A stretch of 38,277 nt of DNA from Planctomycetia bacterium (GCA_005790565.1 SXUJ01000013.1:1-38277); one strand, 5' to 3'. Counted from the stretch's first letter, positions 25,002 to 33,705 are shown. The notes: a model not told the origin generated them from the sequence alone. Numbers and translations are program-made.

Positions 25002-26306
25002 TCAGCCCTTGGGTCCGGAGGTGGTTGCTGGCGTCGTCGGTTTGGAAGCAGCGTCCATCACTTTCATTCCGGCGCGGAGTTTGTTCACGCCCTCGGAAAC
25101 GATCTTCGTCCCAGGGGTCACGCCGCCTGCGAGCACGAGATCTTGTTCGTAGGCCGAGATGACTTCGACGGCGAGGCTCTCGACCGTCGTGTCGTCATTC
25201 ACCTTCCACACAAACAACTCAGTCTGCCGCGCAAAGACTGCGGTGCGCGGTACGACGATGGCGTCCTTGCGCACGCCGAGATTGAGCGTGACGGTGGCGT
25301 ACGCGCCCGGCCGGAAGAGTTGCGCGGCGTTGGGGAACTCGACGCGCATGAGAATGGTGTCGGAGGTTCCGGTGATCTGGTTGTTCACCATCACAAGATG
25401 CCCTTCGACAGTTGGCGCATTGCTGCCCAGCGACACGGCGGTGCCCGGCGGGGGCGCGGTTGTGGCCCCGGTGAGCGTCACGGTCGCGGGTAGTTTCCCG
25501 GTGCCCTGCTTCGCCAGCACAATGGGAAGGTAGTTTGCGCTCGGGCTGAAACTCGCCCACATCGGGTCCATTTGGACCACGGTGTTGAGGAGTTGTTTGC
25601 CAGCGTCTCCGACGAGTGAACCTTCGAAGTAACTGGAGGCGCCCATCATTCCATCAAGCGGACTCGTGATTGTGCACCAGGCAAGGTTCAACTTGGCAGA
25701 CTCGATGGAGGCGTTCGCACTGAGCGCGCTTGCCTGCGCGATGGCGATGTTGCCGTTCGCTTGTTCGACACTCGCCTTGGCCTCTGCGAGGTTCGCGGTG
25801 ATCTGATCCCACTGCTCCTGACTTACCGCCCCCGCGGCGACGAGCGGTTGATTGCGATCATAAATCGCCTGTGCCAACACATTCTGCGCCGTCGCAGCAT
25901 CCCGCTGCCCGACCGCTGCTTCGAGTTGCGCTTTCGCCTGCGCGAGTTGTGCGTTGGCCGCGTCGAGCTGAATCTGATACTGCGACGGATCGACGCGGTA
26001 GAGCAATTGGTCCTTCTTTACGAAGGCGCCGTCTGGGGTGTTCTGTTCGAGGAGCCATCCGCTTACTCGTGCGTTGATGTCAACATCTTGCGGGGAGGTG
26101 ATCGTCGCAGGAAAGTCGTGCGTGATCGGAATGTCACGCGTGCCGACAACCACCGTTTCGACTTCAGGCGAGAGTTGCGGAAGGCCGGCCGCCGGCGGCT
26201 TCTCGCATCCGGTCAATGACACGATGAATACGCAGAGCGTGGTTGTGGTCGTCGCGACGAGAGGCTTGCGAGATGGCTCCGCGGTTGATTCATTCTTCAT
26301 CTTCAT
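25002..26306 (-). CDS. RND efflux periplasmic adaptor (membrane fusion lipoprotein)
   Basis: A 434-residue AcrA/MexA-type adaptor that joins the RND pump to the outer-membrane channel. The N-terminus has a basic region, a hydrophobic run and a lipobox VSLTGC, with Cys34 as lipidation site. Domains follow the family order: beta strand and lipoyl half ('INARVSGWLLEQNTPDGAFVKKGQ'-type, here VKKDQLLYRVDPS), an Ala/Gln-rich alpha hairpin (about 110-200), the second lipoyl half ('AWCTITSPLDGMMG'), a beta-barrel with 'LFRPGAYATVTL' and a membrane-proximal domain ending 'VSEGVNKLRAGMKV'. The start codon overlaps the upstream stop as ATGA (26303-26306), showing translational coupling to the outer-membrane factor. 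The C-terminal tail is Thr/Pro-rich. Confidence 0.95.
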   Translation of the reverse strand: MKMKNESTAEPSRKPLVATTTTTLCVFIVSLTGCEKPPAAGLPQLSPEVETVVVGTRDIPITHDFPATITSPQDVDINARVSGWLLEQNTPDGAFVKKDQLLYRVDPSQYQIQLDAANAQLAQAKAQLEAAVGQRDAATAQNVLAQAIYDRNQPLVAAGAVSQEQWDQITANLAEAKASVEQANGNIAIAQASALSANASIESAKLNLAWCTITSPLDGMMGASSYFEGSLVGDAGKQLLNTVVQMDPMWASFSPSANYLPIVLAKQGTGKLPATVTLTGATTAPPPGTAVSLGSNAPTVEGHLVMVNNQITGTSDTILMRVEFPNAAQLFRPGAYATVTLNLGVRKDAIVVPRTAVFARQTELFVWKVNDDTTVESLAVEVISAYEQDLVLAGGVTPGTKIVSEGVNKLRAGMKVMDAASKPTTPATTSGPKG

Positions 26307-27919
26307 TCCTTACTCTCGAGCGCTGCTTTCGCGATTGGACTCAAAGAGGCAGCATGGGCGGGGGACGATGCGATCGCGTCCTTTGCGTCGGTCTTCTTGT
26401 TGTCCCGAGTTGGGACAACATCACTCCAGCCCCCGCCGAGTGACTTGTAGAGCTCGACGATCGACTGCGCGGCGAGACCTTGTGCCTGCGCCTGCGAATC
26501 TTGCGCGCCGAGAAGATTGTTCTGCACATCGAGCAGGTTTTCGAGCGTGGTGGTTCCTGCCTGATATTGCATGGTGGCGAGCCGCGTTGTGTCTTTCGCG
26601 CTCGTCACCGCTTTCTGGTAACGCGTGTCCGCCTCGCGGGCGAATGCGACCGCCGCTATCGACGAATCGACCTCACTGATCGCACGAATGAGTGTGCCGC
26701 GCCACGCGTTGAACGCAAGTTCCGCACGCGCCTTCGCGCCGACGATTTCCGCAGAGATGCGCCACCCGGTGAAGAGTGGAAGCGAAAGGGATGGACCGAA
26801 CGAGTACGCCTTATTCGAAATGTCCCCCAGACCGGAGAACTCCGTCGCTGAAATGCTGAAACTTCCGTTCAATGAAAGCGCGGGGTAGTTCATTGCCTCC
26901 GCAGCTCCGATTTGTGCGACCGCTGACTCGTAGCTCATTTCTGCGGAGCGCAAGTCGGGTCTTCGTGCAAGGAGGGACGCGGGAATGCCCACGCTTACGC
27001 TTGCGGGTCCGATGGGAATCGGCGCGGCGCTTCCAAGGATCGCCGTGACTTCCGTGGTACTCGTGCCGCACAGCACAGCAAGTTGGCCGATTGTTTTCGC
27101 GAGAGAATCGCGCAAGGAGGGGACCTGCGCAGACTTCAAATCAAGATTCGTCCCTGCCTGACTCACGGAGAGCATCGTGGTGGTGCCGGCGTCAAACTTC
27201 TGCTGCGTGAGCGAGAGCGTCTGCGTGAGATTCGCGATGGTCGCGTTGAGTGCATCAAGCCGAGATTGCAGTGTCCGCACCTGAATGTAACTCGTCGCCA
27301 CCTGTGCGCGAACAGAGACCATGGCGCCGCGAAGGTCATCGACGCTCGCTTCAAGGTCCGCCGTCGAGGCTTCAATCGTCTTGGCGATGCGACCCCAAAG
27401 ATCAATCTCCCATGAGGGCATGTTGAGTCCATAGCTCCATGAGTCGTACGGCTCGATGTCGACGCCAAGCGCGCCGAGTTGGGAGAAATTCTGTTGCACG
27501 CGGGCATAGCCGGCGCCTCCGGAAATGGTCGGCCAGAGCTCCGACTCACTCACCCCCAGACTCGCTTGCTTCATTCGAATGCGCGAGAGCGATTCCGCAA
27601 TACTGGAGTTGAGGAGATCCGCCTTCACGATTAACGCGTCGAGGACAGGATCATGGAATTGCTTCCACCAGAGATCGACCTCGACAGCGGCCTCGGTGAT
27701 GCTCGCGGTTCGTGCGGTTGCGTCCGCGGCAATCTCTGCGGCGGTCATTTCTGGCGGGGAAAACGCGGCGACGGGCGCGACACCGCCGTCTTGCGGCACA
27801 AGCGGAATCACCTTCGGACCGACGGAGCATGCAGCGAGGGTCACCAAAAGTGTCGTGCCGCACAGAAGCAAGAGCGGCTGCGGTTTGGCAGTAGACTTTT
27901 CAGTAGGTACGAGGCGCAT
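26303..27919 (-). CDS. RND outer-membrane efflux lipoprotein, NodT/OprM family
   Basis: A 538-residue TolC-like outer-membrane factor. The signal sequence ends in a lipobox LAAC, with Cys31 and then 'SVGPKV', as in OprM-type proteins ('CSLAPxY'). The two homologous OEP halves contain the usual signatures 'WWKQFHDPVLDALI', 'LWPTISGGAGYA', 'WEIDLWGRI', 'IPASLLARRPDLRSAE' and 'LPLFTGWR'. The C-terminal residues after about 505 are an Ala/Lys/Ser tail with no homology seen. ATG 27919 is preferred over a GTG at 27949, because it places the basic n-region next to the hydrophobic core. It is the first gene of the RND trio, 65 bp after phhA. The placement of the outer-membrane factor first, before adaptor and pump, is less usual than adaptor-pump-channel. 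Confidence 0.93.
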   Translation of the reverse strand: MRLVPTEKSTAKPQPLLLLCGTTLLVTLAACSVGPKVIPLVPQDGGVAPVAAFSPPEMTAAEIAADATARTASITEAAVEVDLWWKQFHDPVLDALIVKADLLNSSIAESLSRIRMKQASLGVSESELWPTISGGAGYARVQQNFSQLGALGVDIEPYDSWSYGLNMPSWEIDLWGRIAKTIEASTADLEASVDDLRGAMVSVRAQVATSYIQVRTLQSRLDALNATIANLTQTLSLTQQKFDAGTTTMLSVSQAGTNLDLKSAQVPSLRDSLAKTIGQLAVLCGTSTTEVTAILGSAAPIPIGPASVSVGIPASLLARRPDLRSAEMSYESAVAQIGAAEAMNYPALSLNGSFSISATEFSGLGDISNKAYSFGPSLSLPLFTGWRISAEIVGAKARAELAFNAWRGTLIRAISEVDSSIAAVAFAREADTRYQKAVTSAKDTTRLATMQYQAGTTTLENLLDVQNNLLGAQDSQAQAQGLAAQSIVELYKSLGGGWSDVVPTRDNKKTDAKDAIASSPAHAASLSPIAKAALESKE

Positions 27920-27984
27920 CAGATCGCTGAAATATACGCGAATGCGCACTCGCTGCGCGGAGGACTCCGTCGCCGCGCTCGTTG

Positions 27985-28869
27985 CTATGGCGCTGAAACT
28001 GGCGTTTGCCCTGCTTCGGTCATGAGCCGGTTGGCGTAACTATTCATCGCGTCGCGGAGCTGCGCGAAGCTGTCGAGCACGTAGAGAATAGGCTGATAGT
28101 GATCGATCTCGAACGAGGTGTTACAGACGGTATCGAGATCAAACGGTCGGCGTTCCACTTCAGGGCTCGTGAGCGCGTGCACCGACTCGCCCGGACTTGA
28201 GATCAGACCGGAACCGTAGAGTTTGATTTCGCCATCTTCGCGGATGAGCCCAAACTCGACGGTAAACCAAAAGAGCCTCGCAAGGCGTTCGGTGTGATAT
28301 GGATCGTTGGTGAGCAGCGCCGCTTTGCCGTAGGTTTGCAAAAAGTCTGCAAAGACCGGGTCGGCATGGAGCGGCACATGTCCGAAGATGTCGTGGAAAA
28401 TGTCCGGCTCGGGTAGGTAGTGCAACGATTCCTTCGGACGGATCACGACCGTGGTCGGGAACTCACGCCGCGCAAGGCACGCGAAGAATGCTTTCGCCGG
28501 GAGGTAGCCAGGGACAGCACGGCTCTGCCAACCCGTGAGCGTTTGCAGAAACTGGTTGACGCTCTTGGGCCCTTCGAGATACGGGATGTAGTCACGCACG
28601 AGATTGATCGAGCGCGCTCCACTGAGGTACACACTCGACGCATGGGTACGCAAGTACGCCATCTGCTTGTCGTAGAGCGTTCGCCAGCTTTCTTGATTTT
28701 CTTCGGTGTAGCCCTCGTAGCGCTGCGCGATGTAGACCTTCGTGATGTCGGTGAACCCGGGCTCGCCGAACTGATTCGCGCACGCTTGCGCTGCGCGACC
28801 CTCCGGTCCGTCGATCATCGCGCTATTGAGGCTGCCGGCATACTTTTGATCGCGTTCAGTCGTCGCCAT
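27985..28869 (-). CDS. phhA: Phenylalanine 4-monooxygenase
   Basis: A 294-residue tetrahydrobiopterin-dependent, non-haem iron enzyme converting phenylalanine to tyrosine. The iron ligands are H159 and H164 in 'HDIFGHVPL' and E205 in 'WFTVEFGL'. Flanking signatures are 'VPGYLPAKAFFACLARREFP', 'YLPEPDIFHD', 'LYGSGLISSPGE' and 'YQPILYVLDSF'. Length is that of bacterial PhhA; the regulatory ACT domain of animal enzymes is absent. ATG 28869 starts the protein at 'MATTERDQKYAG'; upstream codons are Arg/Pro-rich and overlap the preceding gene. It lies 11 bp after the HugZ-like gene and near aroDE, consistent with a role in aromatic amino-acid balance. No pterin-carbinolamine dehydratase (phhB) is seen in the window. 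Confidence 0.96.
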   Translation of the reverse strand: MATTERDQKYAGSLNSAMIDGPEGRAAQACANQFGEPGFTDITKVYIAQRYEGYTEENQESWRTLYDKQMAYLRTHASSVYLSGARSINLVRDYIPYLEGPKSVNQFLQTLTGWQSRAVPGYLPAKAFFACLARREFPTTVVIRPKESLHYLPEPDIFHDIFGHVPLHADPVFADFLQTYGKAALLTNDPYHTERLARLFWFTVEFGLIREDGEIKLYGSGLISSPGESVHALTSPEVERRPFDLDTVCNTSFEIDHYQPILYVLDSFAQLRDAMNSYANRLMTEAGQTPVSAP

Positions 28870-28880
28870 AGGGATGGAGT

Positions 28881-29504
28881 TTACCCTCCTTCGAGGGAGA
28901 ACCCGCGACGGCGTAGTTCCTCGCACAGATCTGCCTCATTCTCAAGCAATTCTTCGCTCTCGACGCGGACGATGTCGAACGCTCGGCGCACATCGAATCC
29001 AAACGGATCGACACCCACAAGGACTGGGTCGGCAATCTCAAAGCCAGCACCCTCCGCGCAGAATCGGCGCAGTGCCTGCCGATTCGCGTTGACCGCCCGA
29101 ATCACGTGATTCGAACACGCCGCGAGCGGATTGACGCGCATCATCGCCGCGCCATCAATGAAGATCGTGTCGAACCGTGCTGCATCGATCGACATACGCG
29201 CCCATCGGACATCCGGCGGCTCGCCGTGATAGATCTGCCATCTGTCGCAGCGATGCGCGTTTGCGCCGTTGGGTTGAAACTCTTCGAGCGAAACGCCGAG
29301 GTGCAGACCGCTCTCATTTTCATCGGGCAAGTACAGCGTCGTGTCGAAGGACTCCAACATGGCGGCCATGACCGATGCAATGAGGCTTCCATCCTGATCG
29401 ACGACGACCTTGATGGGAAGGAAGTCGCTCTCGAATCGAAGCGTTCCACAGAGGTTTGCGCGCAGGAACGCAATCGCGTCATCAACAGTAGGCTCTTGTT
29501 GCAC
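28881..29504 (-). CDS. HugZ/DUF2470-like protein
   Basis: A 207-residue protein of uncertain function. The N-terminal two-thirds has a predicted split-barrel feel ('LCGTLRFES', 'PIKVVVDQDGSLIASVM', 'TTLYLPDE', then 'RWARMSIDAARF'), as in pyridoxamine-phosphate-oxidase-like FMN or haem-binding proteins. The C-terminal part, about 130-185, fits the DUF2470 pattern: 'HVIRAVNANRQALRRFC', then 'ADPVLVGVDPFGFDVR'. The HugZ family pairs these two domains and binds or degrades haem. However, the usual 'MNxDHxxA' is here 'VNANRQA', so the His is missing and haem binding is doubtful. The gene sits between aroDE (23 bp) and phhA (11 bp) on the same strand. This call is inference from pattern; a structural prediction would test it. 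Confidence 0.55.
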   Translation of the reverse strand: MQQEPTVDDAIAFLRANLCGTLRFESDFLPIKVVVDQDGSLIASVMAAMLESFDTTLYLPDENESGLHLGVSLEEFQPNGANAHRCDRWQIYHGEPPDVRWARMSIDAARFDTIFIDGAAMMRVNPLAACSNHVIRAVNANRQALRRFCAEGAGFEIADPVLVGVDPFGFDVRRAFDIVRVESEELLENEADLCEELRRRGFSLEGG

Positions 29505-29527
29505 GCCGAGAGTTTAGGCCTTCGCGA

Positions 29528-31087
29528 CTACCTGCACTCGAGCCAGAGTTTGGATTGCAACTCGGCTTGCCTCGTGAACATGGTCATCCCATCCACACAG
29601 CGAGCGCCGCGAGCGCGCGCCAATCGGAGGAGTGGTGTTTCCCTTGGCGCGTACACCGTGTCAAAGACAACCGTGTCGGTGTCGAGGGGCGCGCTGTCGG
29701 GAAGGATGAAGCCATCTGGATCAGGCCCACCCGTCATGCCCACCGGGGTGGCGTTGACGAAGCAGTCGAAGCGCTCGCAACCCGTCGGATTGCACGCGAT
29801 GGCATCTTCCCGCATTGCGGTCACCACGCCACGACCCGCACTGGAGAGTTCTTTGGCGAGTTGCGCGGCCCTTTCATGCGTTCGATTGATGATCGAAACT
29901 CGCGCGCCTTCCTCTGCGAGTCCGCCGGCGATCGCGCGCGCGACGCCACCTGCGCCAAACACGGCGATGCGCTTTCCGCGCAACGGAGCAGCAAACGCGT
30001 CCGCGAGGACGCTGCACGCCGCGGGCAGGTCGGTGTTTGTGGCGAAAAGCGATCCATCGCTGCGCACGACGAGCGTGTTTGCCGCGCCGATCCATGCGGT
30101 CGTCGTGTCCACTTCTCCTCCGCGCTCCTGCACGAATCGCACGAGGTGCTCCTTGTGTGGGATCGTCACGCTTGCGCCACGGAAGGAAAGTGCGACATCA
30201 TCGAGGAGCATCGTGAGTGTTGCCTTGAAGCTCTCCCAATCACTGCGCACGGGCAGCGGAAGGTAGACGGCATCGCGCGCACACTCTGCGAATCTCGCAT
30301 TGTGAAAGGCTGGCGATTGTGAGTGTGCCACGGGGAACCCAAGCACGCCAAAGACTTCCGTGGCGCGATTGATTGCGCTGCACCGATACTGTCGCTTCAG
30401 CAGGTCGATGGTTGGTTGACCAGGTGCGCTTTCAAGTCCATCGCCCTCAGAGGCAAAGGTGAGGAACGCGCCGAACTTGCGCGCGAGCACTCTCGTTGCG
30501 AGTCCCTCTTCGCCCATACAGAGCAGAATGGATGGCTTGGCGCGTAGTGCAAGGAGTTCGAAGGCGTCGTGACAGTCTCGAACGCTTCGTGCGCGGTACG
30601 CGATTTTCGCGACGGCGCATCGATCATCCTCCACCATTCGCTGATAGATTCGAGCCAACGACGATGGAGGTCCTTGCATGTCATGCGCGCTATAGAGCAG
30701 CGACGCTCCACCCGAGCGCACGCATGGAACGCGGCCGAGTCTTTCAATGATCGCCAACTCGACATCGATGAACCGAGGCGGGAATTGCAGCGAACCGATC
30801 TCTCCGAGCAATGCAAAGAGATCATCGGGGGCGAGCGCGCACTGTCCGCCCTCCGCGACAGAGCGGGCCGTCACGAGAGACGGCAGCACACAGTCGCGAA
30901 TGAGTTGCGCGAGCGCGTCGAGAGTTTCTTCGTGCAAGGCAGCATCGACGGACGACTCGGCGAGCAGCGGATCAATTCGCCACTCGATGATTTCCGCGCC
31001 TCGCTCGGCCACTCGTGATGCCCGTGCGAGCAACGAGGGGATTTCGTCGAGAGCGTGCACGGGTAACGGGACGCATACAAGAGTCAT
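29528..31087 (-). CDS. AroD-AroE fusion: 3-dehydroquinate dehydratase / shikimate dehydrogenase
   Basis: A 519-residue bifunctional enzyme for steps three and four of the shikimate pathway. Residues 1-about 235 are type I dehydroquinase: 'EIIEWRIDPL' (33-41), 'VTARSVAEGG', catalytic H135 (SAHDMQG) and the Schiff-base K161 (AVAKIAYRA). Residues 245-519 are AroE: 'GVLGFPVAHSQSPAFHN', K312 in 'SVTIPHKEHL', D353 in 'TNTDLPAA' and the NADP-binding 'VFGAGGVARAIAGGL' (376-390). Both sets of catalytic residues are intact. This order is also found in plants, chlamydiae and several planctomycetes. ATG 31087 is the only start in frame; two identical ATGs lie 11 and 22 bp upstream in a tandem repeat. It follows the SDR gene by 37 bp. 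Confidence 0.95.
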   Translation of the reverse strand: MTLVCVPLPVHALDEIPSLLARASRVAERGAEIIEWRIDPLLAESSVDAALHEETLDALAQLIRDCVLPSLVTARSVAEGGQCALAPDDLFALLGEIGSLQFPPRFIDVELAIIERLGRVPCVRSGGASLLYSAHDMQGPPSSLARIYQRMVEDDRCAVAKIAYRARSVRDCHDAFELLALRAKPSILLCMGEEGLATRVLARKFGAFLTFASEGDGLESAPGQPTIDLLKRQYRCSAINRATEVFGVLGFPVAHSQSPAFHNARFAECARDAVYLPLPVRSDWESFKATLTMLLDDVALSFRGASVTIPHKEHLVRFVQERGGEVDTTTAWIGAANTLVVRSDGSLFATNTDLPAACSVLADAFAAPLRGKRIAVFGAGGVARAIAGGLAEEGARVSIINRTHERAAQLAKELSSAGRGVVTAMREDAIACNPTGCERFDCFVNATPVGMTGGPDPDGFILPDSAPLDTDTVVFDTVYAPRETPLLRLARARGARCVDGMTMFTRQAELQSKLWLECR

Positions 31088-31113
31088 GGGAGAGTCATGG
31101 GAGAGTCATGTGT
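31081..31113 (-). repeat. Tandem 11-bp repeat containing the aroDE start codon
   Basis: On the minus strand the sequence atgactctccc occurs twice in a row, followed by the third copy atgactcttgt, which begins aroDE. The ATGs are at 31109, 31098 and 31087. Because 11 is not a multiple of three, each of the first two ATGs opens a four-codon ORF, Met-Thr-Leu-Pro-stop. Its TGA overlaps the next ATG as ATGA. Ribosomes could be handed from one to the next. Confidence 0.85.
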
Positions 31114-31124
31114 ACGGGCACGAG

Positions 31125-31973
31125 CTAGCGAACCGCGTCATGCTCTCGGAGCACCGCATCGGGAATGAGTTTGCTCGTGAGTGCGTAGGGAAGCAGTTTG
31201 CACATGCAGGCGGCGAACTTGTTGAAGGCACCGGGAACGACCAGCACGCGATTCTCTTCGACGCCGCGCAATCCGGCTTCCACAACCGCGCGCGAGTCCA
31301 TCCACATGTACTTCGGAAGTTTGTTCATTTGCGCTCTGCAGCCGAGCGCGTCGTGGAACTCCGTGTGCGTGAATCCGGGGCAGAGTGCCGTACAATGCAC
31401 ACCGGTCTTGAGCAGATTCAAGCGCAGCGCACGACTCGCGCTCGTCATCATGGACTTGGTGGGCGAGTACAAACTGCCGGGCGGCTCCGGTCCGAGTGAA
31501 GCAAGACTCGACACATGGAGCAATCGACCGTAACCGCGAGCGCGCATCGCGGGAAGGAAGAGATGCGTGAGATGCAGCCACGCACTCACCATGACTTGCA
31601 AGAAATCGGCGTGCGCCGACCACGGGACATCGAGGAATCTGCCGCGAAGTCCATAGCCGGCGTTGTTCACGAGGAAACTGACTTCAAGTCCAGATCCCTC
31701 CACGATGGAGTAGATCTCGCGCGGCGCGGTCGGCACCGCGAGATCCATCGCAATCACCATCGCGCGGGCTGCGTACTTGCTCGCGACTTCTCGCTTGAGG
31801 GCGATCAATCGATCTTCGCGCCGCGCAACCACAACCAGGTCGAAGCCGCGTTGCGCGAGCGCAATCGCGAAATCACGGCCAAGGCCGCTCGACGCGCCTG
31901 TCACGAGCGCAACGGGGCGTGGCGTAGCCACCGCAGTTGGCGTGAGATCCGTTTGAATGACTTCACTTTGCAT
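31125..31973 (-). CDS. Short-chain dehydrogenase/reductase
   Basis: A 282-residue classical SDR oxidoreductase. The cofactor motif TGASSGLG is at residues 25-32, after a hydrophobic strand (RPVALVT). 'ARREDRLIALK' supplies a basic residue pair typical of NADP preference. NNAG is present (FLVNNAGYG). The active site has 'HVSSLAS' and Y-x3-K (LYSPTKS). The C-terminal region after 'ALCPGFTHTEFHD' is longer than in short SDRs and carries 'LVVPGAFNKFAACMCKLLP', as in the DltE/YqjQ-type subgroup that acts on lipids or fatty-acyl chains. Substrate unknown. ATG 31973 gives a 20-residue lead before the Rossmann fold; the frame upstream is not protein-like. It is the first gene of the co-directional run and diverges from the subtilisin gene across 127 bp. 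Confidence 0.9.
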   Translation of the reverse strand: MQSEVIQTDLTPTAVATPRPVALVTGASSGLGRDFAIALAQRGFDLVVVARREDRLIALKREVASKYAARAMVIAMDLAVPTAPREIYSIVEGSGLEVSFLVNNAGYGLRGRFLDVPWSAHADFLQVMVSAWLHLTHLFLPAMRARGYGRLLHVSSLASLGPEPPGSLYSPTKSMMTSASRALRLNLLKTGVHCTALCPGFTHTEFHDALGCRAQMNKLPKYMWMDSRAVVEAGLRGVEENRVLVVPGAFNKFAACMCKLLPYALTSKLIPDAVLREHDAVR

Positions 31974-32100
31974 CCAAGGGATGGTGTACCACGGTTCGCG
32001 CAAGGACGGGGGATCGCGCGTCGTCTTGAGAAAAGTGAATGAATCGGGGTTGCGTCGGCATTTCCATGATTCACACTCTGCTGCACGAGGATCATCCATC
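31974..32100. promoter_or_regulatory. Divergent promoter region of the SDR and subtilisin genes
   Basis: The 127 bp between two divergent starts must contain both promoters. I see no convincing -35/-10 pair or operator palindrome. A gagga site 10-15 bp before 32101 could be the ribosome site of the protease gene. Confidence 0.3.
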
Positions 32101-33705
32101 ATGAACTCAACGCCCGCAATATGCATCCTGCGCCTACCGACCGCCGTCCCCGCAATTCTTGCTGCCGTGATCGCCGTCCTGTTTGCGTCAAGTGCGAGTG
32201 CGGCTGAGGCCGCGCTGGCACCCGACCGCGATGCGTGGTGGATCATGCTTGCGCCAAAGGAACTTCCCAAGCGCGCGCTCCGACTCTCCGATACTCCGCT
32301 CACCCAACGAGCGGTCGATCGCCGCGCCGCGCGAGGTTCGATGCGGGAGCTCATTTCTTCCGCGGACCTCCCGATCGCCCAAGCGCGAATCGACTGCGTG
32401 ACGGCAACGGGCGCGTCGCTTCGAACAGTGAGTCGATGGCTCAACCTTGCGAGCGTGAACGCAACGCCAGCCGAGCTCCGCAGCATTGTCAGGTTGCCCT
32501 TCGTGCGGGGCGCATTTCCAGTGCATCACTCACAGCGCGTCGAACTCGTGGAGTCTGGCGAGGCAGTTGAGGGTGGTATCGCGGGAAGCGGCGCTTGGAG
32601 CGACGCCCAACTGACGCAGATCGGCGTGGATGGAATGCATGCGCGTGGTTTCTTCGGAGCAGGGCAGATCATCGGCGTCCTTGACACAGGCTTTCACCGA
32701 TCGCACGCCGGATTTTCGTCGGTTGCGCATCCGCTCGATGTGATTGCTGAGTGGGACTTCATCAACAACGATGGCAACACGGGCATCGAACCTGGTGACC
32801 CTGGCAATCAGCATTGGCACGGAAGTGCGGTGCTCGGGTTCATGGGCGCGTATCTACCCGGACAAATGATTGGAGCCGCGTACGAGGCGCAGTTCATCCT
32901 CGCGAAGACGGAAGATGTTTCGAGCGAGACGCCCATCGAAGAGGATTACTATGTGGCTGGGTTGGAGTTCATTGAAGCCAATGGCGCGGATATCGCAACG
33001 AGTTCGCTCGGCTACATCGATTGGTACACGCCGGAGCAACTTGACGGTGTGACGGCGGTTACTTCTCGTGGTGTCAACATCGCCACCGCGCTGGGCATGA
33101 TCTGCTGCACCGCTGCGGGAAATCAGGGCAACGACGGCAATCCAGCAACCAATCACCTGCTCGCGCCTGCGGATGCACTCCAAGTGATATCTTGCGGGGC
33201 GGTTGAATTCGATGGCGCGACCGCGTGGTTTACGAGCGATGGCCCGAGCGCCGACGGCCGCGTGAAGCCCGAGGTTTGCGCGCGCGGCGTGAATTGCTAC
33301 ACGATCGATCCAAACAACCCCGCCGCGATCACTTCCGGAAGTGGGACGAGCTTCGCGACGCCACTCGTCGCGGGCGCAGTGGCGACCGTGCTGCAAGCGC
33401 GCGCGGAGTACAGCGTGAACGCAATGCGCAACGCACTCTTCACGACCGCAAGTGACATGCTGGCGAATGGAACCTTCGATTCGTTGTACCGGCGCGGATA
33501 CGGCATCATGGATGCATTGGGTGCGGCATCGATCAATCGTGATCTCGAAGACATCAACCTAGATGGATTTGTCGGCGCTGCGGATCTCGCGATTCTGCTC
33601 AACGCATGGGGACCGTGCGCGGATATCTGTCCGACGGACTTCAACAACGATGGAGTTGTTGATGCCGCTGACCTCGCGACGCTTCTCGCCTCATGGGGCA
33701 GCTAG
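32101..33705 (+). CDS. Secreted subtilisin-like S8 protease with dockerin-like tail
   Basis: A 534-residue exported serine protease. The signal peptide covers about 1-35 (ending 'SASAAEA'). Residues 44-150 are a propeptide-like region with 'LTQRAVDRRAARG', 'DLPIAQARIDCVTATGASLRTVSRWLN'-type sequence and 'LPFVRGAFPV', known from other secreted S8 enzymes. The triad is D195 (GVLDTGF), H240 (HGSAVLG) and S417 (GTSFATP), with oxyanion Asn341 (AAGNQG). Residues 483-534 are two EF-hand dockerin-like loops: DINLDGFVGAADLAILLNAW and DFNNDGVVDAADLATLLASW. The second loop follows a Cys pair. The protease should act outside the cell and may be docked or stabilised by calcium. The stop shares CTAG (33702-33705) with the convergent gene. 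Confidence 0.93.
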   Translation: MNSTPAICILRLPTAVPAILAAVIAVLFASSASAAEAALAPDRDAWWIMLAPKELPKRALRLSDTPLTQRAVDRRAARGSMRELISSADLPIAQARIDCVTATGASLRTVSRWLNLASVNATPAELRSIVRLPFVRGAFPVHHSQRVELVESGEAVEGGIAGSGAWSDAQLTQIGVDGMHARGFFGAGQIIGVLDTGFHRSHAGFSSVAHPLDVIAEWDFINNDGNTGIEPGDPGNQHWHGSAVLGFMGAYLPGQMIGAAYEAQFILAKTEDVSSETPIEEDYYVAGLEFIEANGADIATSSLGYIDWYTPEQLDGVTAVTSRGVNIATALGMICCTAAGNQGNDGNPATNHLLAPADALQVISCGAVEFDGATAWFTSDGPSADGRVKPEVCARGVNCYTIDPNNPAAITSGSGTSFATPLVAGAVATVLQARAEYSVNAMRNALFTTASDMLANGTFDSLYRRGYGIMDALGAASINRDLEDINLDGFVGAADLAILLNAWGPCADICPTDFNNDGVVDAADLATLLASWGS

